6,946 nt of DNA from Coriobacteriia bacterium (GTDB taxonomy: Bacteria; Actinomycetota; Coriobacteriia; Anaerosomatales; SLCP01), in assembly GCA_007123455.1 (NCBI GenBank), contig SKKZ01000236.1, positions 1 through 6,946 of the forward strand, read 5' to 3'. The notes under the pieces were generated by a model. It saw only the letters and a list, made by a program, of their open reading frames with translations. It made no database searches and was not told the origin of the DNA. Below are positions 1 to 5,377 of this stretch, piece after piece. Every line of letters begins with the position of its first letter. Position 1 is the first letter of the stretch. The translations under genes were made by a program, and so were the position numbers.

Positions 1-149
1 ATCAGGGCACCCGCGGCAATCGCCAACACATGGCCGATCAGTGCGGGGTCGAACGAGAGCACCGACAGGACCATGCCCGTCCCAGCCGTCATCAGGCCTG
101 CACGTACCCATTGCAACGCCTGTGAGTGACGCCTTACCACCTTGGCCAC
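1..149 (-). CDS. N-terminal part of a putative membrane protein (runs off left edge)
   Basis: Only the first 49 codons are in the window, read leftwards from a GTG start at 149-147. I chose this start because GGGAGGGG lies six bases upstream (163-156) and an in-frame TAG stop lies a few codons further upstream. The short basic N-terminus (AKVVRRHSQ) leads into two hydrophobic stretches, about residues 17-31 and 35-49, joined by SFDPALIGH. This looks like a membrane hairpin with the N-terminus on the cytoplasmic side. The second stretch (VLAIAAGAL) loosely recalls ZIP-type metal transporters, but the piece is too short to assign a family. It is transcribed divergently from the large operon to its right, so it may share the control region 150-394. 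I am fairly confident that it is coding and not confident about what it does. Confidence 0.6.
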   Translation of the reverse strand, partial: MAKVVRRHSQALQWVRAGLMTAGTGMVLSVLSFDPALIGHVLAIAAGAL

Positions 150-155
150 CGCAGA

Positions 156-163
156 CCCCTCCC
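156..163 (-). promoter_or_regulatory. Ribosome binding site fixing the GTG start of the left-edge gene
   Basis: The minus strand reads GGGAGGGG here, six bases before the GTG at 149-147. It is the strongest Shine-Dalgarno match in this region and is the main reason for placing the start at this GTG, not at a later GTG or ATG in the same frame. Confidence 0.5.
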
Positions 164-186
164 GTCGCGACAGCTACTTGGCTCAG

Positions 187-214
187 TGTATACGAGCGGG
201 TCCATCCTTGTCCG
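187..214 (-). promoter_or_regulatory. Candidate sigma70-like promoter for the left-edge gene
   Basis: On the minus strand, CGGACA (214-209) and TATACA (192-187) are separated by 16 bases. The -10 box matches the TATAAT consensus at four of six positions and the -35 at four of six. A start of transcription near 180 would give a leader of about 30 bases before the GTG start at 149. This is a pattern match only, in GC-rich DNA where AT-rich hexamers are rare. Confidence 0.25.
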
Positions 215-218
215 GGCT

Positions 219-266
219 CGCACGGGCGCTCTACCGCGCGGATATCGACCGAGCGCAGCCCGTGCG
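219..266. repeat. 9-bp perfect inverted repeat in the divergent control region
   Basis: CGCACGGGC at 219-227 is the exact reverse complement of GCCCGTGCG at 258-266. The 30-base centre contains two further palindromes, CCGCGCGG (234-241) and GATATC (241-246). GCT (228-230) could extend the stem by pairing with AGC (252-254) across a three-base bulge. There is no T-run after either arm, so an intrinsic terminator is unlikely. The repeat lies between two divergent genes and between the two candidate promoters, so an operator or another protein-binding site is the most natural reading. Chance is possible in GC-rich sequence. Confidence 0.35.
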
Positions 267-302
267 CCGACATCATCGCGGAGAGACCCGGGTTCCCGCT
301 GC

Positions 303-331
303 TAGACGCGGTACCCTCCGCGCCGTAGAAT
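303..331 (+). promoter_or_regulatory. Candidate promoter for the rightward operon
   Basis: TAGACG (303-308) and TAGAAT (326-331) are separated by 17 bases, the preferred spacing for a housekeeping sigma factor. The -10 box matches TATAAT at five of six positions and the -35 matches TTGACA at four of six. Transcription would begin near 338, giving a leader of about 57 bases before the ATG at 395. No other equally good candidate was seen before the operon, and later gene gaps are too short to need their own promoters. Confidence 0.4.
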
Positions 332-338
332 ACGGGGT

Positions 339-361
339 GCGGCAGGCATGCCGGCAGCCGC
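339..361 (+). repeat. Imperfect hairpin at the predicted 5' end of the operon transcript
   Basis: GCGGC (339-343) can pair with GCCGC (357-361). The interval contains the 8-bp palindrome GGCATGCC (345-352). If transcription begins near 338, this hairpin would form the very 5' end of the mRNA, where it could stabilise the message or mark a protein site. It has no U-tract, does not resemble a known riboswitch, and may be a composition effect. Confidence 0.2.
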
Positions 362-394
362 GTGTCCCGGCAACTTCGATCCGGATGGACCCAC

Positions 395-2713
395 ATGCCT
401 GGTCTCATCGTCGATGTGAGAAGGATCGGTCGGCGTTCGCGCGTGGGAGGGAAGGCCCGGCAGCTCGCCCGCCTCGCAGCAGCCGGCCTCGCTGTTCCGC
501 CCGCCTGGGTCGTCCCGACCGCATCGCTGCAGGCCAGCGGCCCTGACGCCCGGCGCTTGAGTGCGGCACTCGCAGAAGTGCTAGATCCTTCGCATGAGTA
601 CGCCGTCCGCTCGTCGGCCGACGTCGAAGACCTCGAAACCCGCTCGTATGCCGGCCGGTTCGTTACCCTGCTCGGCGTCGCGGCAGAGTCGGTCACCGAA
701 GCGGTCTACGAAGTAGCTTCCGCGACCGCCGATGACCCCGTTTCCTCCTACACGACTGCTCTCGGCGAGGGTGACGTGACGGTGGAGATGTCGGTCATAG
801 TACAGCAGATGGTGCGTCCCCAAGTCGCCGGGGTGGTGTTCAGCCGCAATCCTGTGAGCGGCATCAAAGAGACCGTCATCGAAGCCGCGCCGGGCACCGC
901 CGAGGACCTCGTTGCAGGCAGAGTCCATCCGCAACGCTGGGTACGCAAGCACGGGGAGTGGGTGCACTCACCCGAGCAACCTCTCCTGCCCGCTGAGATC
1001 GCATCGGAGATCGCCGACGGCGCCGAGCGCATCGAGAGACTGTTCGGATGGCCGATCGACGCGGAGTGGGCATGGGACGGCACTGTATGGTGGCTGCAAG
1101 CACGTCCCGTGACGGTGGGCACACAGGCGGCCGTCTACAGCAGCAAGATGGCCCGCGACATGTTGCCCGGCATCATCGTTCCCCTTGTGTGGTCGATCAA
1201 CGGCCCGCTGAAGAGTGAGGTCTTCGTCCGATTCCTGGAAGATGTCTTCGGCCCCCTCGATGTGGAGCCTTCTGACCTTGCGACCCTCTTCCACTACCGC
1301 ATGTACATCAACATCGGAGCGCTCTCCCGGCTGTTTGCCGAGTTCGGACTGCCCGAGGAGTCTCTCGAGATGCTCGCAGGCATGGAGAAGGGTGCGGGCA
1401 TGCCCGGCATGCCGCGTCCGACACCGAGAGCCCTCAAGCGACTCCCCCGGCTCGTCTACTCCATCTGGAGCTTCTCACGGTTCGACCGGCGGCTTCGCAA
1501 GGCTCTGCCCGGCCTGTGGACTCGCAGTGCGGCCTTCGCCGACGAAGCGGATCCGTGGACGCTTGGCGCTGACGAGCTTCTCGAGCGAATGGAACGGCTG
1601 TACGAGACGGTACAGGATGTCGCCTATCACCACCTGGTAACACTGATGCTGATGCAGATGTACACCATGCGCCTGCGCAGCCGACTCGTGCGCAAGCGCG
1701 TGATCGAGAAGGGGTCACCGCTTCATCTCGCCCCTTCGGAACCATCACCTCATGATGTCGGTGCGGCACTCACCTCACTCGCTGTGCTCGCCGCGAGACA
1801 GCCCGAGGCGGTCCGCTCGATGCTGCGTGACGGGGATTTCGAGGGGTTGCGTGAGTGCAACGAGGGAAGCGAGTTCGTCGAAGCTCTGGACAGGTTCCTG
1901 ACGGCCTTCGGGCACTTCTCCGATAGCGGCGTCAACTTCTCGAGCACTCCCTGGAGGGAGCAGCCCGGGTGCGTGCTCAAGATGATAGAGGCACAGGCTG
2001 CGATATCCGGACGAGCGGAGCGAGAGTCGGGAAACGGCGGTGCGCTGTCCCGACCCGAGCAGTTCGGCCGCGCCGGGCGCCGTGCTGCAGCATTCCATGT
2101 CTATCGTGAAGAGACCAGTTCGCTCTACGCCCACATCTACGGGCAATACCGGCCCCATGTGCTCGCTCTCGGACACCATCTCGTCGAGCGCGGAGCCCTC
2201 AAGGAGCGAAACGACATCCTCTACCTTACCCTCGAAGAAGTCCGGCGTGTGGTCGCCGGCTCCCTTGCACCGGGAGAGGCTCGCCTGATCGTCGACCAGC
2301 GGACCCGCGAGGTGGAGTTGGCCTCCGAGGGTGAGCCCCCCGAGGTAGTGGTGGGTGACGTTGCCGAGCTGATACAGATACCCGGTCGGCGCGTCTTCCG
2401 CGGGATCCCCTCATCACGCGGCCGGCACACCGGTCGCGTGGTGATCTGCCGAGGGATGGTAGACCTCGACCGCATCGCCGACGGAGATGTCGTGGTGGTG
2501 CCCTTCTCCGATGCGAGCTGGACACCACTATTCTCGCGGGCGGGCGCGATCGTCGCTGAATCCGGCGGGCTACTCTCGCACAGCGCGATCCTCTCGCGCG
2601 AGCTCGGTGTCCCCTCGATCGTCTCCGTCCGCGGAGCCCTTGCGATGGCTGACGGCTCGCTCGTCAGCGTTGACGGCTTCGAAGGCACCGTGACCGTGCT
2701 CGACACCGCATGA
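395..2713 (+). CDS. PEP synthase / rifampin phosphotransferase-like enzyme
   Basis: The 772-residue product has the three-part layout of the phosphoenolpyruvate synthase superfamily without the C-terminal PEP/pyruvate-binding barrel. This is the arrangement of rifampin phosphotransferase. The ATP-grasp part is about residues 1-240: VGGKARQLARLAAAGLAVPP (17-36), VRSSADVED (71-79), QQMVRPQVAGVVFSRNP (137-153) and LQARPVT (234-240). The helical middle part contains FGHFSDSG and PWREQP (505-524) and NDILYLTLEE (606-615), all typical of the group. The C-terminal swivel domain (about 668-770) ends with ESGGLLSHSAILSRELGVP, whose His729 is the expected phospho-acceptor. Family members pass a phosphate from ATP through this histidine to a small molecule; the acceptor here is unknown. 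I preferred ATG 395 to the upstream GTG at 362, because GGATGGA lies five bases before 395 and the family's N-terminal pattern begins soon after. The linker between the GGK and VRSS motifs is short for the family. It heads the operon, 27 bases before the permease gene. Superfamily assignment is firm; substrate is not. Confidence 0.85.
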   Translation: MPGLIVDVRRIGRRSRVGGKARQLARLAAAGLAVPPAWVVPTASLQASGPDARRLSAALAEVLDPSHEYAVRSSADVEDLETRSYAGRFVTLLGVAAESVTEAVYEVASATADDPVSSYTTALGEGDVTVEMSVIVQQMVRPQVAGVVFSRNPVSGIKETVIEAAPGTAEDLVAGRVHPQRWVRKHGEWVHSPEQPLLPAEIASEIADGAERIERLFGWPIDAEWAWDGTVWWLQARPVTVGTQAAVYSSKMARDMLPGIIVPLVWSINGPLKSEVFVRFLEDVFGPLDVEPSDLATLFHYRMYINIGALSRLFAEFGLPEESLEMLAGMEKGAGMPGMPRPTPRALKRLPRLVYSIWSFSRFDRRLRKALPGLWTRSAAFADEADPWTLGADELLERMERLYETVQDVAYHHLVTLMLMQMYTMRLRSRLVRKRVIEKGSPLHLAPSEPSPHDVGAALTSLAVLAARQPEAVRSMLRDGDFEGLRECNEGSEFVEALDRFLTAFGHFSDSGVNFSSTPWREQPGCVLKMIEAQAAISGRAERESGNGGALSRPEQFGRAGRRAAAFHVYREETSSLYAHIYGQYRPHVLALGHHLVERGALKERNDILYLTLEEVRRVVAGSLAPGEARLIVDQRTREVELASEGEPPEVVVGDVAELIQIPGRRVFRGIPSSRGRHTGRVVICRGMVDLDRIADGDVVVVPFSDASWTPLFSRAGAIVAESGGLLSHSAILSRELGVPSIVSVRGALAMADGSLVSVDGFEGTVTVLDTA

Positions 2714-2740
2714 CACCAGACGACAAGACAGGGAGCCCGC

Positions 2741-3907
2741 ATGCGCATCTTTCGTAACGTGTTCCGGCGCAAGATGAGAGCGTTTCTCACGATCTTCGGA
2801 ATCACCATCGGCGTGCTTGCGCTGGTAGTCATGGGTTCGGTGGCGGAGAAACTGCAGCTGCTCGTCGACGGCGGCGTGGAGTACTACGCCGACAAGGTCA
2901 TCGTGACCGATGGCGCGACGTTCGCGGGCTTCGGTATGTCGCCCATCAGCGCGAGCCTGGTGGAGGACGCCGAGGAGATCGAGGGTATCGAACGCGCCTC
3001 GGCGATCATCAACTTCCTGCTCGATGATGACGTGACGACCATCAGCATGGGTACACCGCCTATGGTCGAAGCCACGGACTTCCGCAACGTCGGCTACCAG
3101 GACTTCGTGACACCGGTCGCCCAAGGGCGCGACCTCGAGACGGGGGACGAGGGCAAAGTCGCGGTGGGCGCAGACCTCGTCAATCAGCTCGGAGCCGAGG
3201 TCGGAGGCACCGTTGAGATCCGGGGCGAGGAGTTCGAGGTGGTAGGCATCTACGCGCGCACCCTCTCGGCACCGGACGCCGCAGTCGTCATGACGCTCGA
3301 AGACGGCCAGCGGATCTTCCTCGAGACACTGCCCGAGACTATCCGGGAGAACATCGATGCCGACGATCTGGCCACGAGTATCGTCCTCTTCCCCGACGAA
3401 GGCCTCGACCCTGACGAGATGACCGACGTGGTCGCCGAAGAGCTCGGTGGCGACTACAACGTACAGGGGCCCGCAGGCTTCGAGAGATTCGTGAAGGAAC
3501 CGCTCGCGATCTTCAACTACCTCATCTACACCGTCGCGCTTATCGCGCTCGTCGTCGGGACGTTGTCGATCATCAACACGATGACGATGTCCATCTCGGA
3601 GCGCACACGCGAGATCGGGGTGCGCAAGGCGATCGGCGCTACACGGGGTGCCATCATGCGGCAGTTCATCGCTGAAGCGGCACTCATCGGATTGTCCGGC
3701 GGCCTCCTCGGGCTCGGACTCGGTGCACTCGTCGTGTCCTCCGCGAACGCTTCGGATGTCTTCGGAACGACCCAGCTCTTCCTCCTGACGTCGAGGCTCG
3801 CTCTCGGATCGGTACTCTTCTCCCTCGTCTTGGGGGTCTTGGCCGGCCTGTACCCGGCGTGGCATGCAGCACGACTCAAGCCAGTCCAAGCACTCCGGTA
3901 CGAGTAG
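2741..3907 (+). CDS. MacB/FtsX-type ABC transporter permease
   Basis: This 388-residue protein has the classic MacB-like topology. There is one membrane segment near the N-terminus (about 14-34), a large extracytoplasmic domain (about 40-250), and an FtsX domain with three membrane segments (about 258-282, 311-334 and 352-372). The cytoplasmic loop carries ISERTREIGVRKAIGA (285-300), the coupling motif of this family, and the end LKPVQALRYE is also characteristic. AGGGAG at 2730-2735 sits five bases before the ATG. Proteins of this type use ATP hydrolysis by a partner to do mechanical work on the outer face of the membrane, moving lipoproteins, peptides or drugs, and do not usually carry solutes through a channel. 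The partner ATPase is the next gene. No MacA-like adaptor or TolC-like channel is present in the window, which suggests either a single-membrane cell or a role other than tripartite efflux. Confidence 0.9.
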   Translation: MRIFRNVFRRKMRAFLTIFGITIGVLALVVMGSVAEKLQLLVDGGVEYYADKVIVTDGATFAGFGMSPISASLVEDAEEIEGIERASAIINFLLDDDVTTISMGTPPMVEATDFRNVGYQDFVTPVAQGRDLETGDEGKVAVGADLVNQLGAEVGGTVEIRGEEFEVVGIYARTLSAPDAAVVMTLEDGQRIFLETLPETIRENIDADDLATSIVLFPDEGLDPDEMTDVVAEELGGDYNVQGPAGFERFVKEPLAIFNYLIYTVALIALVVGTLSIINTMTMSISERTREIGVRKAIGATRGAIMRQFIAEAALIGLSGGLLGLGLGALVVSSANASDVFGTTQLFLLTSRLALGSVLFSLVLGVLAGLYPAWHAARLKPVQALRYE

Positions 3908-3913
3908 GGGGAG
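3906..3913 (+). promoter_or_regulatory. Ribosome binding site overlapping the permease stop codon
   Basis: AGGGGGAG begins within the TAG stop of the permease gene (3905-3907) and lies four bases before ATG 3918. It argues for 3918 as the ATPase start, not the in-frame ATG at 3864 inside the permease gene, and it implies that the two genes are translated from one message. Confidence 0.55.
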
Positions 3914-3917
3914 CACC

Positions 3918-4616
3918 ATGACAACGGCACTCGCGATCAACGGCGTCACCCGTCGCTACCGCCTCGGCGCCGACAACTACGTCCATGCTCTGCGAGGCGT
4001 GAGCCTCGAGGTCGAGGATGGAGAGATGGTGGCGATCATGGGGCCTTCAGGCTCCGGCAAATCGACCCTCATGCACATCGCAGGCGGGCTCGACGTGCCC
4101 GACAGCGGGGAGGCGTGGATCGAGGGCACGCGCATCGACACACTGAGCGACCGCAAGCTCACTCGACTGCGCAGCAAGCGAGTCGGGTTCGTCTTCCAAG
4201 GTTTCAACCTGCTCCACACACTCACTGCCAAGGAGAACGTGGCGCTCGCTGCCGAGTACGCCGGACTCTCGAAGCGTGATGCCGCGCAGCGCGCACAGGA
4301 GTTGCTCGGCATGCTCGGCCTGCGCGAGCGCATCGGTCATCGCCCGGCCGAGCTCTCCGGCGGCGAGCAGCAACGTGTGGCGGTTGCGCGCGCTCTCGTG
4401 AACGATCCGTGCATGCTGATGGCCGACGAGCCGACCGGCAACCTGGACAGCGTCACCTCCGCCGAGATCATGGATCTGCTCGCCCGGGTCAATGTCGAGC
4501 AGGGCATGACGATCGTACTCGTCACCCACGACCACGGGGTCGCGAACCGCTGTCGACGACTCGTGGAGATGCAGGACGGACTCATCGCGAACGACGGAGG
4601 GGAGCAGGGGCTGTGA
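3918..4616 (+). CDS. ABC transporter ATPase, LolD/MacB type
   Basis: The 232-residue protein is a complete nucleotide-binding subunit. Visible motifs are Walker A GPSGSGKST (42-50), the Q-loop in FVFQGFNLL (91-99), signature LSGGEQQRV (146-154), Walker B with D-loop MLMADEPTGNLD (166-177) and the H-loop VTHD (202-205). The sequence FQGFNLLHTLTAKENV and the signature LSGGEQQRVAVARAL are typical of the LolD/MacB/FtsE branch that pairs with FtsX-like permeases. It would sit on the inner face of the membrane and power the permease encoded 10 bases upstream. Translation from ATG 3918 gives the normal family length. The earlier in-frame ATG at 3864 would add 18 residues that resemble nothing in the family and overlap the permease gene. 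All catalytic motifs are intact, so an active transporter is expected. Confidence 0.95.
   Translation: MTTALAINGVTRRYRLGADNYVHALRGVSLEVEDGEMVAIMGPSGSGKSTLMHIAGGLDVPDSGEAWIEGTRIDTLSDRKLTRLRSKRVGFVFQGFNLLHTLTAKENVALAAEYAGLSKRDAAQRAQELLGMLGLRERIGHRPAELSGGEQQRVAVARALVNDPCMLMADEPTGNLDSVTSAEIMDLLARVNVEQGMTIVLVTHDHGVANRCRRLVEMQDGLIANDGGEQGL
4596..4604 (+). promoter_or_regulatory. Ribosome binding site for the PlsY-like gene, inside the ATPase gene
   Basis: GGAGGGGAG lies in the last codons of the ATPase gene and ends eight bases before GTG 4613. It supports GTG 4613 as the start of the next gene, whose first three bases overlap the ATPase TGA (GTGA). This arrangement usually couples translation of the two genes. 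Confidence 0.55.
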
Positions 4617-5353
4617 GCGACTGGATCCCCTATCTACTCGCTGCGCTGCTCGGCTACCTCATCGGCTCGATACAGCCTGCGCGCATCGTCTTCGGCAGAC
4701 TGCGGCCGGGAACCGGACCAGAGCTGATACGAACTCCGACGACCGACGGGGAGGCCGAACTCGTCTCGCACGCGGTCGGCGCCACCAACGTGATGATCGC
4801 GTTCGGCCCGCGGTGGGGCGTGCTGACCATGGTCCTCGATGCGACGAAGGCGTTCCTGCCGGTCCTGGCGGTACTGCTGCTCTTCCCGGGCGAGTCGTAT
4901 CACCTTGTGCTGGCCACGGCCGTACTCGTCGGACACCTGTGGCCGATCTGGTACGGCTTCTCCGGCGGTGGCGGCAACTCGAGCATCATGGGCATGCTCC
5001 TGGCGATCAGTCCTGTAGGCCTCGTCGTGACCCATATCGGCGGCATGCTCGTCGGCAAGATCGTGCCGACGTTCGCGTTCCTCGGCGGCGTTGCGCTCAC
5101 GATTCCCTGGTTCGCCTGGCGCGACGGCGTCTTCAGTCCGGAGGCGGCATTCGCGGTCGCCATCACGGTCGTCTACGTGGTCGGCCAGCTACCCGAAGCG
5201 GCGCAGATGCGCAGGCTCAAGCGCGAGGGCCACGAGCTCGATGTCGAACACGTGATGCGACTGATGAAGGGCTCGGCAGCGACGGGGCGGCCCGGCGCTG
5301 AGGTCGCGGCCGAACGGGATAGGACGCGGGGCAGGGCCGAGAACACGGAGTAG
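4613..5353 (+). CDS. Divergent PlsY-like membrane acyltransferase homologue
   Basis: The 246-residue protein shares the PlsY (glycerol-3-phosphate acyltransferase, DUF205) framework: YLIGSI near the N-terminus (15-20), GATNV (56-60), LDATKAF (75-81), and GHLWPIWYGF followed by a glycine run (107-121). About six hydrophobic segments fit membrane insertion. PlsY transfers an acyl group from acyl-phosphate to glycerol 3-phosphate. Here many signature residues differ. The GSGN of motif 1 is replaced by VSHA (51-54), preceded by an insertion of about ten residues. The lysine of GGKG in motif 2 is Gly120. Motif 3, normally with conserved His, Asn and Glu around a RL..G core, reads EHVMRLMKGSA (212-222) and appears to lack all three. 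The tail from about residue 222 is polar and probably disordered. Homology is clear, but canonical PlsY activity is doubtful; an altered acceptor or a non-catalytic role is possible. No PlsX partner is visible. The start overlaps the ATPase stop. Confidence 0.75.
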   Translation: MSDWIPYLLAALLGYLIGSIQPARIVFGRLRPGTGPELIRTPTTDGEAELVSHAVGATNVMIAFGPRWGVLTMVLDATKAFLPVLAVLLLFPGESYHLVLATAVLVGHLWPIWYGFSGGGGNSSIMGMLLAISPVGLVVTHIGGMLVGKIVPTFAFLGGVALTIPWFAWRDGVFSPEAAFAVAITVVYVVGQLPEAAQMRRLKREGHELDVEHVMRLMKGSAATGRPGAEVAAERDRTRGRAENTE

Positions 5354-5362
5354 GATCGGCAC

Positions 5363-5369
5363 GGAGGTG
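5363..5369 (+). promoter_or_regulatory. Strong ribosome binding site for the chelatase-like gene
   Basis: GGAGGTG, an almost perfect Shine-Dalgarno sequence, lies eight bases before GTG 5378. It sits in the only clear gap between the PlsY-like and chelatase-like genes and settles the GTG start. Confidence 0.6.
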
Positions 5370-5377
5370 CGAAGCTG

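Noticed and set aside
219..266. The inverted repeat as a rho-independent terminator
   Set aside because: The spacer is 30 bases and no T-run follows either arm, so an operator-like role is more plausible.
41..328. A 95-codon open frame on the plus strand in the left region
   Set aside because: The translation is rich in Pro, Ser and Thr without a recognisable motif and has no ribosome binding site. It overlaps the better-supported minus-strand membrane gene and the divergent control region.
362..394. Upstream GTG start for the phosphotransferase gene
   Set aside because: It would add 11 residues unlike the family's N-terminus and has no purine-rich site in front. ATG 395 has a modest one and fits the domain start better, although GTG 362 cannot be fully excluded.
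142..546. A 134-codon plus-strand frame running into the phosphotransferase gene
   Set aside because: It is Arg-rich, overlaps the true gene in another frame and covers the predicted promoter. No family signature is visible.
2221..2832. A 203-codon minus-strand frame over the end of the phosphotransferase gene
   Set aside because: It is antisense to the highly conserved swivel domain, and its product is a Ser/Thr/Arg-rich string with no domain pattern.
2570..3949. A 459-codon open frame on the minus strand across the permease gene
   Set aside because: It is fully antisense to a permease with unmistakable family motifs, and its translation is a charged, low-complexity string rich in Asp, Glu, Arg and His. 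This is typical of the shadow frame in GC-rich DNA.
4613..5353. Calling this gene plsY outright
   Set aside because: The scaffold fits, but key residues of all three family motifs differ, so the symbol would imply an activity that the sequence does not support.
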